Notes: a model not told the origin generated them from the sequence alone. Positions 53,619 through 62,707 are shown, numbered from the stretch's first letter. The stretch is DNA of 64,000 nt from Engelhardtia mirabilis (GCF_007748095.1 NZ_CP036287.1:4712001-4776000); one strand, 5' to 3'. Program-made: numbers and translations.

Positions 53619-54185
53619 ATGAAGCACGCCTGCCTGCTCCCCCTCCTCCTGCTCGCCACGCTCACCTCGACCGGCTGCCTGTTCGGCGGTCGTCACGTGA
53701 AGCTCGAATACCCCGCGATGGCCGCCGTGGAGCCCGCCGAGGGCGTCACCGCCGGCCCGAAGATCACGATCAAGTCCTTCGTCGATGCGCGCAGCCGCAA
53801 GGTGATCGGCGAGGTGCGCGGGCCGGACTCGATGCCCACGGACAAGGTCAAGTCGGACGGTTCGGTGATCAAGTGGGTGCGGGCGGGGCTCGAGGCGGAG
53901 CTGGCCAAGGCCGGGCTCACGCCGGTCGCCAAGCCGGGGCCGGGCACGCCGGTGCTGCAGGGCAAGCTGATCTCGGCCTACTGCAACGCCCTGGCGAGCT
54001 ACGACGCGGAGGTCTCCTTCCTGGCGAGCCTGGAGCGCAACGGGGTGCGGATCTTCGATCGGCTCTACACGGGTTCGGCCAGCATTCCGCTGGACTTCGG
54101 TGCGACCGAGGATCCCTACGCGGAGGCCCTCAACGCGGCCCTGGGCGACGCTCTCTCCAAGCTGATCGTCGACCTGCCCCGCTAG
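53619..54185 (+). CDS. Predicted outer-membrane lipoprotein, possibly YajG-like
   Basis: 188 residues from ATG 53619. The signal peptide ends in lipobox STGC (LLLLATLTSTGC). The mature part shows GPKITIKSFVDARSRKVIGEVRG, SVIKWVRAGLEAELAKAGL and a C-terminal ALNAALGDALSKLIVDL. This order of a 'DxR..IG' strand, an amphipathic helix and a variable ligand-binding-like beta region resembles YajG/LPS-assembly-like lipoproteins, but the match is loose. Upstream, TAGGCT at 53570-53575 is a -10 candidate. Gene stands alone. Confidence 0.6.
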   Translation: MKHACLLPLLLLATLTSTGCLFGGRHVKLEYPAMAAVEPAEGVTAGPKITIKSFVDARSRKVIGEVRGPDSMPTDKVKSDGSVIKWVRAGLEAELAKAGLTPVAKPGPGTPVLQGKLISAYCNALASYDAEVSFLASLERNGVRIFDRLYTGSASIPLDFGATEDPYAEALNAALGDALSKLIVDLPR

Positions 54186-54359
54186 CCGACGGCGGACTGA
54201 CGGCCGCCGGGCGCGATCGATCGGATCCCCCGCGATCTGGCGGGCGGGCTAGGATCCCTCGGGGAGGTGGAACGAGGGGCGGACGCGGTTCGTCCTAGCT
54301 TCTTCGTAGGCGGCCCACCTGGACGCCGACTCTCCGCGACGCCCACCTCCGTGCTCCCG

Positions 54360-56063
54360 ATGCCCCAGCTCCCGCTCGCCCGGTCCCGCTCCCTGGCACT
54401 CCTCGCCGCCCTGACCCTCGGGCTCGGCCCCCTGGCCGCCGCCCAGACGATCTATGTCGACGCCGGCCTGGCCACGGGCGCGAACGACGGCTCGAGCTGG
54501 GCCGACGCCTTCCAGGGCCCGGACGGCCTGCAGGCCGCCCTGCTCTCGGCGACGCCGGGCGAGCAGGTCTTCGCGGCCCAGGGCTCCTACCTGCCGACCA
54601 GCGGCACGAGCCGCACGGCGTCCTTCGTGCTGCAGAGCGGCGTGGAGGTCTACGGCGGGTTCCTGGGCGGCGAAGCCACGGTCGACGAGCGCCCGCCGAT
54701 CGGCACGGCGCCCTCGATCCTGACCGGCGACTTGGCCGGCAACGACGGGAGCGGGATGTTCGGCGAGAACAGCTTCCACGTGGTCACGGCCCCCGGCGCG
54801 GACCTGACCGCGGTACTCGACGGCTTCACCGTGACCAGCGGCACGGCCAACGGCAGCGGCAACAACAACAAGGGCGGCGGGATCATCTGCACGGGCGGCG
54901 ACAGTCCCCTGATCCGCAACTGCCGCTTCGTGGCGAACCGCTGCACCTTCGGGGGCGCGGCCGGCTACATCAACACCGGCAGCGCGCCGCGCTTCATCGC
55001 GTGCAGCTTCGAGGAGGGCAACGGCGGCTCCTTCGGCGGCGCCTTCGACATCGCCGGCGGCGGCGCGGTCTGGTACGACCGCTGCCTGTTCCTGAACAAC
55101 ACCGCGAACCGCGCCGGCGCCCTGGAGGTTTTCTCCACCAACGGCGTGCGCGTGCGCAACTGCGTGTTCCGCGGCAACGTGGCCACGGGCGGCGACGGCG
55201 GCGGCGCGATCTGGGTCGGCTCCGGCGGCAACACGCGCATCCAGAACTGCACGATCGTCGAGAACTCGTCCACCAACCAGGCCGCCGGCGGACTGCGCAA
55301 CCAGGGCGCGAACAACACCTCGGTGGTGAACTGCATCTTCTGGGACAACTCGGGCCCGGGCGGTGCCCAGGGGCCGAACAACCAGCTCACCGCGGGCATG
55401 AACGCCACCTACACCATCGTCGAGGGTGGCTATGCGGGGACGGGCAACCTCGCCGGTGATCCCCAGTTGGTGAATGTGGCCGGCGGCGACTTCACGCCCG
55501 GGGCCAGCTCCCCCGCCGTGGACGCGGGCGACAACTCGGCCCTGCCGGCAACGCTGCTCCAGGACTACGTCGGCAACCCGCGCTACGTGGACGCGCCCGC
55601 GGTGGTCGACACGGGCTCGGGCACGGCGCCCTTGATCGACATCGGCGCGGTGGAGCTGCAGGTCGCGGGCCTCGCCAGCGTCAGCGGCTGCTTCGGCAAC
55701 CCGGCCACCCTCAGCTCGTCGACCGCGCTCCAGTCGGGCCAGAGCTTGAACCTGCAACTGGACGCCTCCGCGATCGTCTCCGGTCTGACGTTCTTCTACG
55801 TCGGCGTCGACGGCAGCGACGCCTCGGGCTGCGGCCTGTTCCTGCCCGGCCTTGGTGAGATCCTGCTCTCGCTGGCGCCCTTCCCGTCGACCCTGGGCTC
55901 GCCCCCGATGGTCGCGGGCCAGGCGATCTTCTCGGCACCGGTGCCCGCCGATCCGGGCCTCGTCGGTGCGACCCTGGCTTTCCAGGCGGCCGCGATCGAT
56001 CTGCTGACCACGGGCTCCCCGATCGAGTTCAGCAACATGCTGGTCGGTACCGTCGCGCCCTGA
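54360..56063 (+). CDS. Secreted right-handed beta-helix protein with shared C-terminal beta domain
   Basis: 567 residues from ATG 54360 with a signal peptide (ARSRSLALLAALTLGLGPLAAAQ). Residues ~25-420 form a parallel beta-helix of the polymorphic-membrane-protein/pectate-lyase-like type, with repeated NCxF-like turns (RNCRFVANRCTFGG, DRCLFLNNTANRAGALEV, RNCVFRGNVATGGDGGGAIW, NCTIVENSS, NCIFWDNS). It ends in a DPQLVNVAGGDFTPGASSPAVDAG block, common in cell-surface planctomycete proteins. Residues ~440-567 are the shared secreted domain (FLPGLGEILLSL, PADPGLVGATLAFQA). An upstream in-frame GTG at 54267 would give an N-terminal extension before the signal peptide. Export is likely; the ligand is unknown. 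Confidence 0.85.
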   Translation: MPQLPLARSRSLALLAALTLGLGPLAAAQTIYVDAGLATGANDGSSWADAFQGPDGLQAALLSATPGEQVFAAQGSYLPTSGTSRTASFVLQSGVEVYGGFLGGEATVDERPPIGTAPSILTGDLAGNDGSGMFGENSFHVVTAPGADLTAVLDGFTVTSGTANGSGNNNKGGGIICTGGDSPLIRNCRFVANRCTFGGAAGYINTGSAPRFIACSFEEGNGGSFGGAFDIAGGGAVWYDRCLFLNNTANRAGALEVFSTNGVRVRNCVFRGNVATGGDGGGAIWVGSGGNTRIQNCTIVENSSTNQAAGGLRNQGANNTSVVNCIFWDNSGPGGAQGPNNQLTAGMNATYTIVEGGYAGTGNLAGDPQLVNVAGGDFTPGASSPAVDAGDNSALPATLLQDYVGNPRYVDAPAVVDTGSGTAPLIDIGAVELQVAGLASVSGCFGNPATLSSSTALQSGQSLNLQLDASAIVSGLTFFYVGVDGSDASGCGLFLPGLGEILLSLAPFPSTLGSPPMVAGQAIFSAPVPADPGLVGATLAFQAAAIDLLTTGSPIEFSNMLVGTVAP

Positions 56064-56080
56064 GAGCGGGGCTTGAATCG

Positions 56081-56113
56081 CCATGGCGGGATCGCAGTAG
56101 GATCCCGCCATGG
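56081..56113. promoter_or_regulatory. 13-bp inverted repeat overlapping -10 (TAGGAT) and start codon of 56110 gene
   Basis: CCATGGCGGGATC (56081-56093) and its exact reverse complement (56101-56113) flank a 7-nt loop. The right arm begins within TAGGAT (56098-56103) and includes the start codon ATG 56110. It can be an operator, an RNA hairpin hiding the start, or the terminator of the beta-helix gene. A TTGAAT at 56073-56078 is a weak -35. Confidence 0.5.
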
Positions 56114-56445
56114 GACTCAGCGAATTCCTCCTCAGCGGACGGGCGGTCTACGGGCACGAGCTGGACGACGTGGTCAAGTCGGGGCGGCGCTTTCGGCGCA
56201 CCCACCGGCGCTTCAGCAAGGAGACGTCCAAGCGCCTCGACGCACTCGAGCACGACGTCGGCTACCTGACCCTGGTGCTCGGCACCTTGCTGGCCAAGGC
56301 CAATGACAAGGGCCTGGTAACCCTGGACGAGATCAGGGGCACCCTCGGCGAGTTGGACGAGGTCGACGGGGTCCGGGACGGTCGCCTGAGCGTGGAGGTC
56401 TTGCGCGACCTCGCGAGCGGTGTGGGCGGGGCGGACGACGCCTGA
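56110..56445 (+). CDS. Small hypothetical protein
   Basis: 111 residues, not recognised. The N-terminal half is basic and helical (SGRRFRRTHRRFSKETSKRLDALEHDV), followed by an amphipathic hydrophobic helix (GYLTLVLGTLLAKAN) and an acidic C-terminal part. This looks like a small soluble or peripheral protein that may form coiled-coil or helical-bundle assemblies. The ATG lies 6 nt after TAGGAT, suggesting leaderless expression. It also sits in a perfect hairpin (56081-56113). The next gene starts 61 nt downstream, with its own TAGGTT. Confidence 0.6.
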   Translation: MGLSEFLLSGRAVYGHELDDVVKSGRRFRRTHRRFSKETSKRLDALEHDVGYLTLVLGTLLAKANDKGLVTLDEIRGTLGELDEVDGVRDGRLSVEVLRDLASGVGGADDA

Positions 56446-56506
56446 CACGATCGGCGCGGGCCCTGTAGGTTGGCGGGAGGAGCCGACTGAGCGTCGGACC
56501 CTCCCC

Positions 56507-57316
56507 ATGCAGCCCTCGGATCCCTTGCCGCGCTACCGAGCCCTGGCCCGCTGGGCCCTGCCCGTCGCCGCCGCGCGCTTCGCGGTGCTGTGGTGGCTGT
56601 GGATCTCGGCCGATCAGCGCATGGTCGCGTTCGCACCGACATCGGGGGTCGTCAGTCTGCTGGTGCTGGTCGAGCTGCTGTTCTTGACCACCACCGTGTC
56701 GGCCATCGCCGACGCGCACCGGGCCATGGGATTGCAGGAGCGCTTTTCTCGGCACGCCCTCGGGCTCTTGTTCGCCGCCCTCGCGCTGCCGCTCCTGGTG
56801 TCGGCCTACTGGCGCAGCGAGATCGCAGAGTTGGTGGGCACCTCCAGCACCTGGCTGCGCACCGTCCACGAGCCAGAGCCGATCAACCCGGTATGGGACC
56901 CCTGGGCCGAGGAGAAGCTCGCCCAGGCCGATTGGCTGGTGCGTTGGCGGCGAGGCGAGATCCTGGCGGTGGAGTTGGTCTTCGCCTTCGGGCTGGCCCT
57001 GAACCACGTGGCCTGGGCTCGGGCAGCGGGCCGAACTCCTGTCGCCTCGGCCCTCTTCGCCGCCATCGGCGGGTGGGTGCTGGCCCTGGTGACCGTGGCG
57101 GTCTTCGGCCTCTACGAAATGACCTTCGACTTCATCCACCACGGAATCCTCGCCGCCCCGCTGCTGGTGGACTGGACCACGCTGCCCTTCCCCTGGGGTA
57201 CCGAGGCCCTGGTGACGACGCCCTTCGTGCTCGCCTTCCTCCTGGCGCTGCGGGTGATCGCGCGACGGCCGGTCAGTGGCTCTGGTTGGTCAGGTCCAGC
57301 TTCCAGTCGTTCGTGA
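56507..57316 (+). CDS. Polytopic membrane protein of unknown function
   Basis: 269 residues with about six hydrophobic segments: ALPVAAARFAVLWWLWISA, SLLVLVELLFLTTTVSAIA, ALGLLFAALALPLLVSAYW, ILAVELVFAFGLALNHVAWA, ALFAAIGGWVLALVTVAVFG and LVTTPFVLAFLLALRVIA. A long loop with several Trp residues lies between the third and fourth. No family is recognised. A TAGGTT hexamer at 56466-56471 is a possible -10. Its 3' end overlaps the convergent hydrolase gene by 44 nt, an unusually long convergent overlap. Confidence 0.65.
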   Translation: MQPSDPLPRYRALARWALPVAAARFAVLWWLWISADQRMVAFAPTSGVVSLLVLVELLFLTTTVSAIADAHRAMGLQERFSRHALGLLFAALALPLLVSAYWRSEIAELVGTSSTWLRTVHEPEPINPVWDPWAEEKLAQADWLVRWRRGEILAVELVFAFGLALNHVAWARAAGRTPVASALFAAIGGWVLALVTVAVFGLYEMTFDFIHHGILAAPLLVDWTTLPFPWGTEALVTTPFVLAFLLALRVIARRPVSGSGWSGPASSRS

Positions 57317-59900
57317 AGAAGCCGGCCACGGACACGCCGCCGTCGCCGGAGCTGAGCACGGCGCTCGAGAACACCGCGTAGTCCGGAATGCCGACACCCG
57401 AGACGAAATGGTTGCCGATCGCGTGCAGGCGCGAGCCCGCGGCACCGGTGTCGGCGAAGACGCCGGCCAGGGCCACGTCGCTGCCCAGGCGCGGGTAGCA
57501 GAAGACCGCCGCGTGGTCGGGCCCGCGGAACTGGGCCTCCCCCACCAGGGCGAAGCCGCGGCGCATCTGGATCGGGCAGTCGCGGCCGAGCACCTGGAAC
57601 CAGGCGGCGTTGGTCTCGGAGTTGCCGTAGAGGATCACGTTGTGGTGCGCGAGCTCGGGCCGCGCGAGCAGGTCGCGGTCGGTGATCACCGGCGCGCGGC
57701 CATTGCCGCGGTACCACCAGGATTGAGCGTCGCGCAGGGCCAGTTGGGCCAAAGCGTCGGTCTCGGCCGGGGTGCCGGCGGTGCCGCGCACGAGCAGGAA
57801 CTCGCGGTCGAAGGCGCGCTTGAAGGGGCCGGAGCGCTCGGGGCGGCGTTCGCCGGCGGGGATCGCCGTCGCGACCGGGTCCCAATCGCCCGCGTCGCGC
57901 ACGAACTCGAGTGCCGCGCCCGTCGCGATCGGATCCTCGCTCAGCTCCTGCGCCTGGCCGTCGAGCACCACCTCGGTCGCCCGCGCGCTCGGCAGCAGCG
58001 CCAGGCGGCGCACGTTCTCGGTCACGACCTCGACGCGCCCGTCGTTCCAGCTCGCCCGGGCCCGCGCGCGGTCGCCGATCCGGGTGACCTGGTCCACACG
58101 CAGCCAGTGGTGCTGGCTGTCGACGGCCGGGTCCACGGTCACGAAGTGCAGCTCGCGCGGCTCGGGCGCCGCGCCTTCCGCCGCTGTCGCGCGCCGATGC
58201 TCGCCGAAGAGCTCGAAGATGCCGCGCCACTGGACGCAGTCCGCGCCGGCGGCGTTGTCGCCGTTCCACCAGTGTCCCGCCCCGGGTTGGAAGTGCGAGC
58301 GCAGGTCGACCGCGCCCGCGGCCTCGAGCCGCTCGAGCATCGACCGCGCCTCGCTGGCCGGCACCGTCTCGTCCGCGTCGCCGTGCAACACGAAGGTCGG
58401 CACCTGGGCCAGGTTCTCGAGCAGCGTCTCGGTCAAGCTGGCGGCGTCCGCGCGCTGCCACAGCTCGGCGAGCTGGCCGTCGGGCCGACCGCCGTAGGTG
58501 TCGAAGCTGCGCCAACCGGCGCTCGGAGCGATCGCCACCCAACCGTCCGGATCGTTAGCGCCCAGGTGCCAGGTGCCGTGCCCGCCCATGGAGTGCCCGG
58601 TCAGGTACAGGCGCGTCGGATCGATGGCCACGCGCCCGCGGAAGGCGTCGCGCACCTCGTAGGCGTCGGCGCGACCCCAGTCCTGCCAGTCGAAGCCGTA
58701 GGGACGCCGGTTCGTGGCGGCGACGATCCACAGGCCCGGCTCGGGCGCATAGGCGCCCATCTGGTTGCGCGGCGCCACCGACGCGCCGTGCAAGCTGACG
58801 ACCAGGCCCGGAAGTTCGGCAGCGCCGGCGTTCTCGTCGCCGCCCTTGTCCGAGGCGCTTGCGACCTCGTCCGCGCCCTCGGCGTCTTCGCCACGGCCGC
58901 CGCTGTTCGAGCTGGCCCCAGCGTTCGCGTCAGCCGCGTTCTCAGCGCTCTCGGCCCGCTCGGCCCGGCCGCGCAGCTCCGCGGCAGGCGGCGGAACCTC
59001 ACCCCAGACCTGGGTCGAGCCGTCGATTCTCGAGCGGAAGCTGCGCAGGCGCCGGCTGTCCGGCGCCACGACCCGCACCGTCTTGCGCGTGGTCGCGAGC
59101 TGGGTGCCGTCCGCCGCGCACACGCGGAACTCGACGGTCAAGTCCCCGGGCTCGGCCGCCGCGGCGGCGTCGCGCAGCGCGGCCTCGATCGCCACCGTCC
59201 GCGTCTCGAGCGGCTGCATCGACAGCAGCGACACGCCGCCCTCGAAGTCGCCACCGAGCTCCAGCCGCGCGCCGACCAGGGGCACGCGCGAGGTGCGGTG
59301 CAGGGTCAAGCCGATATCGATCGAGCCGCCCTCGCCCGCAACGATGTCCGGCAGGGTCACGTCCCGCTTGGCGAAGGTCACCGGCGCCTCGGCGCGGGTG
59401 AACTCCAGCCCGAAACCGCCGCGTGAGCCCGAGACCATGACCTGATTCAGGCCCTCCTCGAGCAGCACCGGCACCCCGCCGAAGCCGTAGCGGTAAGCGT
59501 CTCCCACGTGCGCCCGGCCGCCCACCCACAGCTCCCAGGCTCCGCCGAGCTTGGCCATCCAGACCCCGCCCTGGCCCGCCTCGACCGGCACCAGGGCCGC
59601 GCTCCAGCTGCCGGCCTGCTCGGGACCACCGTTGTCCTTGGACGGTGTCCAAGCCCAGGTCTCGCTGCCGCGCTCGCCGGTCATCCGCTGGCCCTCGACC
59701 GGGAAGTCTTCGGCACCCGGCGTGGCCAGGAACTGCGCGAAGACGGCATCGGGCCGGAAGGGCCGCCGCCCGCGCCCGTCCACGGCGCCCAACACCAACC
59801 AGCCGTCCGCGCGCGGCGCGGAGGGCGCCGCTGCGACCTCCGGTGCGGCGTCCTGGTTGGGGAGAAGGAGCAGAGCGAGGAGCAGCGGGAGGGTCGGCAT
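57273..59900 (-). CDS. Secreted alpha/beta hydrolase (prolyl-oligopeptidase/esterase type), multidomain
   Basis: 875 residues with a signal peptide (MPTLPLLLALLLLP). N-terminal region (~20-320): beta-sandwich-like sequence typical of a cyclomaltodextrinase-like or CARDB-type accessory region. A Glu/Ala/Ser-rich linker (~320-370) leads to an alpha/beta hydrolase domain: LVVSLHGASV, YLTGHSMGGHGTWHLG (nucleophile Ser ~435), FVLHGDADETVP (Asp ~507), GAGHWW (His ~543). A ~300-residue C-terminal part (ALRDAQSWWYRGNGRAPVITDRDLL, FALVGEAQFRGPD) continues, as in planctomycete POP-family or esterase-D-like proteins. Probably hydrolyses esters or peptides outside the cytoplasm; substrate unknown. The start ATG 59900 is typical. 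The 3' end overlaps the convergent membrane gene. Confidence 0.82.
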   Translation of the reverse strand: MPTLPLLLALLLLPNQDAAPEVAAAPSAPRADGWLVLGAVDGRGRRPFRPDAVFAQFLATPGAEDFPVEGQRMTGERGSETWAWTPSKDNGGPEQAGSWSAALVPVEAGQGGVWMAKLGGAWELWVGGRAHVGDAYRYGFGGVPVLLEEGLNQVMVSGSRGGFGLEFTRAEAPVTFAKRDVTLPDIVAGEGGSIDIGLTLHRTSRVPLVGARLELGGDFEGGVSLLSMQPLETRTVAIEAALRDAAAAAEPGDLTVEFRVCAADGTQLATTRKTVRVVAPDSRRLRSFRSRIDGSTQVWGEVPPPAAELRGRAERAESAENAADANAGASSNSGGRGEDAEGADEVASASDKGGDENAGAAELPGLVVSLHGASVAPRNQMGAYAPEPGLWIVAATNRRPYGFDWQDWGRADAYEVRDAFRGRVAIDPTRLYLTGHSMGGHGTWHLGANDPDGWVAIAPSAGWRSFDTYGGRPDGQLAELWQRADAASLTETLLENLAQVPTFVLHGDADETVPASEARSMLERLEAAGAVDLRSHFQPGAGHWWNGDNAAGADCVQWRGIFELFGEHRRATAAEGAAPEPRELHFVTVDPAVDSQHHWLRVDQVTRIGDRARARASWNDGRVEVVTENVRRLALLPSARATEVVLDGQAQELSEDPIATGAALEFVRDAGDWDPVATAIPAGERRPERSGPFKRAFDREFLLVRGTAGTPAETDALAQLALRDAQSWWYRGNGRAPVITDRDLLARPELAHHNVILYGNSETNAAWFQVLGRDCPIQMRRGFALVGEAQFRGPDHAAVFCYPRLGSDVALAGVFADTGAAGSRLHAIGNHFVSGVGIPDYAVFSSAVLSSGDGGVSVAGFFTNDWKLDLTNQSH

Positions 59901-59991
59901 GGGGCGTTGGGAGGTCCGGGGGTCCTGGGGTGGGCCCGCCAGGTTACGGGCCGACGGCGCGACGCGCGCGGGCGCGGGCGACGGTCATCGC

Positions 59992-59997
59992 TAGGAT
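59992..59997 (+). promoter_or_regulatory. -10 hexamer (TAGGAT) for the amidohydrolase pair
   Basis: TAGGAT in tcgctaggatgac ends 30 nt before the ATG of the first amidohydrolase, in the divergent promoter region with the hydrolase gene at 57273-59900. Same hexamer as the 56110 gene. Confidence 0.45.
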
Positions 59998-60027
59998 GAC
60001 GCGCCCCCACTCCACCGAGCCCCCACC

Positions 60028-61383
60028 ATGAAGACTCTCCTCGCATCCCTCGTCGGCGTGGCCGCCCTGGCCCTGGCCGTGCGGCCCAGCCCCGCCCTGG
60101 AGCACGGCCAGGAGCCCGGCCCTGACACTGCCTCGGCCCAGCCCGAGAACCTCGTGGCCTTCGTCGGCGCGACCCTGCTGCCGATCACCGCTCCCGCCAT
60201 CGACGACGGCGTGATCGTCGTGCGCGACGGTCGCATCGCCGCCATCGGCGCGCGCGGCGAGGTCGAGATCCCCGCGGGAGCCGAGCTGATCGACGCCACC
60301 GGCCGCACGATCATGCCCGGGCTGATCTGCACCCACAGCCACGTGGGCGCGCCCTTCGCGGCGGACTCGTCCGACCCGATCCAGCCCGAGGCGCGCTCCC
60401 TCGACAGCATGGACGTGCGCGCCTCGTCCGTGCACCGCGCCCGCGCCGGCGGCCTCACCACGCTCAACTGCATGCCCGGCTCGGGGCACCTGATGAGCGG
60501 GCAGACGGTCTACCTGAAGCTGCGCCTGGCGGTGACCGTGGAGGAGTTGGCCTACCGCTTCGAAGACGGCTCGATCATGGGCGGGCTGAAGATGGCCAAC
60601 GGCACCAACCCCCAGGGCGACAAGCCCTTCCCGGGCACCCGCGCCAAGTCGGCGGCCCTGGTGCGGCAGAAGTTCATCGACGCGGTGGCCTACCGCGACA
60701 AGCTGCGCGCTGCGGCGGACGACCCGGAGGTCGACGCGCCTGCCCGCGACCTGGGGCTCGAGGCCCTGGTCGAGGTCCTGGACGGCAAACGCATCGTCCA
60801 CCACCACACCCACCGCCACGACGACATCCTGACCGTGCTGCGGCTGGCCGAGGAGTTCGGTTTCCGCGTCGTGCTGCACCACGTCTCCGAGGGCTGGCGC
60901 GTGGCGGACGAGATCGCGGCAGCGGGCGTGCCCTGCTCGGTGATCGTGGTCGACTCGCCCGGCGGCAAGCAGGAGGCCACGCGCCTGTCCTTCGACACCT
61001 GCCGCGTGCTCGACGAGGCCGGCGTGCGGGTGGCCCTGCACACCGACGACTACATCACCGACTCGCGCCTGTTCCTGCGCTCGGGCGCCCTGGCGGTGCG
61101 CGCGGGGCTGTCGGAGCAGAAGGCCCTCGAAGCCCTGACCATCGCGGGGGCCGAGATGCTCGACCTGGACGGGCGCGTGGGCAGCCTCGAGGTCGGCAAG
61201 GACGCCGACCTGGCGGTGCTCGACGGTCACCCCTTCTCGGTCTACACCCAGGTGCTCGAGACCTGGGTCGAGGGCGAGCGGGTCTTCGACCTGTCCGACC
61301 CCGATGACCTGATCTACTCGATCGGCGGACCCGGCGCGGGCGACGACGTGCCTTTCACCCAGTGCTGCGCCAACGTCCGATGA
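60028..61383 (+). CDS. Secreted amidohydrolase (metal-site intact)
   Basis: 451 residues with a signal peptide (LLASLVGVAALALAV). Amidohydrolase-superfamily TIM barrel with a mixed beta sandwich: GVIVVRDGRIAAIGARGE, then the HxH metal motif in MPGLICTHSHVGAP (~residue 107), later RIVHHHTHRHDD, VVLHHVSEGWRVADEI and ALHTDDYITDSRLFLR (the metal Asp). The C-terminal GSLEVGKDADLAVLDGHPFSVYTQVLETWVEGERVFD closes the fold. It resembles secreted imidazolonepropionase-like amidohydrolases; substrate unknown. It is first of a coupled pair (ATGA overlap). TAGGAT lies 30 nt upstream. Confidence 0.9.
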   Translation: MKTLLASLVGVAALALAVRPSPALEHGQEPGPDTASAQPENLVAFVGATLLPITAPAIDDGVIVVRDGRIAAIGARGEVEIPAGAELIDATGRTIMPGLICTHSHVGAPFAADSSDPIQPEARSLDSMDVRASSVHRARAGGLTTLNCMPGSGHLMSGQTVYLKLRLAVTVEELAYRFEDGSIMGGLKMANGTNPQGDKPFPGTRAKSAALVRQKFIDAVAYRDKLRAAADDPEVDAPARDLGLEALVEVLDGKRIVHHHTHRHDDILTVLRLAEEFGFRVVLHHVSEGWRVADEIAAAGVPCSVIVVDSPGGKQEATRLSFDTCRVLDEAGVRVALHTDDYITDSRLFLRSGALAVRAGLSEQKALEALTIAGAEMLDLDGRVGSLEVGKDADLAVLDGHPFSVYTQVLETWVEGERVFDLSDPDDLIYSIGGPGAGDDVPFTQCCANVR

Positions 61384-62651
61384 GGTCTTCTGCGATGAAC
61401 CACGTGATCACGAATCGACGGGGCCTGGGCGCGATGGCGTTGGCGGTGGCGACCCTCGCCGCGACTGCCGGTGCGACCTCGAACGAGGGCGGGGGCCGAA
61501 TCGCCATCAAGGCCGGCCTGATCCACACCGCGGCCGGCGAGCCGATCCGCGACGGGGTGATCCTGATCGACGAGGGTCGGATCACGGCCATCGGACCGGC
61601 TGCGCTGCTGACCGTTCCCGACGGCTGGACCGTGCGCGAAGCCGCGGTCGCCACGCCGGGCCTGGTCGACGCCCACACCTGCGTGGGCCTGGCGGGCTTC
61701 CTCAACACCGATCGTGTCAACGACGAGCTCGACCGCTCCGAGTCCGTGCAGCCGGAGTTGCGGGCCCTCGACGCCTACAACCTCGACGACCCGTTGATCG
61801 AGTGGGTGCGCAGCTTCGGCGTGACCACGGTCCACACCGGCCACGCCCCGGGCGCCCTGGTCTCGGGTCAGTCGATGGTCGCCAAGACCACGGGCTCGTC
61901 GGTCGAGGAGGCGGTCATGGTGCCCGCGGCGATGGTCACCGCGAGCCTGTCCGACGCGGGGCGCGGCGGAGCCGGCAACCCCGGCACCCGCTCGAAGTCC
62001 GCGGCGGTGCTGCGCGCCAAGCTCTACGAGGGTCTGGAGTACTCGAAGAAGCTCGCGGGCGAGGAAGCGCCGCCGCGCAACCTGCGCAGCGAGGCCCTGG
62101 CCCAGGTGGTCACCGGCGAGTTGCCGCTCCTGGTCACCGCGCACACGAGCCAGGACATCGTCACCGCCCTGCGGATCGCGGCGGAGTTCCCCCACCTGCG
62201 CCTGGTGCTCGACGGCGCCGCGGAAGCCCCGCGGGTGATCGACGAGATCCTGGCCGCCGGCGTGCCGGTGATCGTGCACCCGACCATGCAGCGCTCCGGC
62301 GGCGAGGCCGAGGAGCTCTCCATGGGCACGGCTCGCAGGCTGGTCGAGGCCGGCGTGACGGTGGCGCTGCAGACCGGCTACGAGGGCTACGTCCCCCGCG
62401 CGCGGGTGCTGTTGTTCGAAGCGGCGGTCGCGGCGCGCTACGGCTTGGACCGCGAGCGGGCCTTGGCCCTGGTGACGATCGAGGCCGCCAAGCTGTGCGG
62501 CGTGGGCGATCGCGTGGGCTCGCTGGAGGTGGGCAAGGACGGCGACGTGGCCCTGTTCGACGGCGACCCCTTCGAATACACGAGCCACTGCGTGGGCACC
62601 GTGATCGAAGGCCGGGTCGCCAGCGAGCACGAACTGTGGACCGTGCGCTGA
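61380..62651 (+). CDS. Amidohydrolase-like protein with degraded metal site
   Basis: 423 residues, paralog of the gene before it, starting at ATG 61380 as ATGA. A leader (GLGAMALAVATLAATAG) suggests export. The scaffold is retained (GVILIDEGRITAIGPAA, GLVDAHTCVGLAG, LLVTAHTSQDIVTALRIAAEF, GSLEVGKDGDVALFDGDPFEYTSHCVGTVIEG). But where the first protein has HSH, this has HTC. Where it has VLHHV, this has LVLDG. Where it has HTDD, this has QTGY. So three metal-ligand positions are changed. It is likely a pseudoenzyme or a subunit with altered chemistry, perhaps acting with the upstream enzyme. Confidence 0.82.
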   Translation: MRSSAMNHVITNRRGLGAMALAVATLAATAGATSNEGGGRIAIKAGLIHTAAGEPIRDGVILIDEGRITAIGPAALLTVPDGWTVREAAVATPGLVDAHTCVGLAGFLNTDRVNDELDRSESVQPELRALDAYNLDDPLIEWVRSFGVTTVHTGHAPGALVSGQSMVAKTTGSSVEEAVMVPAAMVTASLSDAGRGGAGNPGTRSKSAAVLRAKLYEGLEYSKKLAGEEAPPRNLRSEALAQVVTGELPLLVTAHTSQDIVTALRIAAEFPHLRLVLDGAAEAPRVIDEILAAGVPVIVHPTMQRSGGEAEELSMGTARRLVEAGVTVALQTGYEGYVPRARVLLFEAAVAARYGLDRERALALVTIEAAKLCGVGDRVGSLEVGKDGDVALFDGDPFEYTSHCVGTVIEGRVASEHELWTVR

Positions 62652-62707
62652 ACGAGCGCGCGGGCAACGGTCCGGGGCCGAGCCCCGGATCGCGAGCTGC
62701 TCGAACC

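Noticed and set aside
54249..56111. 620-codon minus-strand frame opposite the beta-helix gene
   Set aside because: Antisense to a gene with signal peptide, beta-helix repeats and shared domain; low-information composition.
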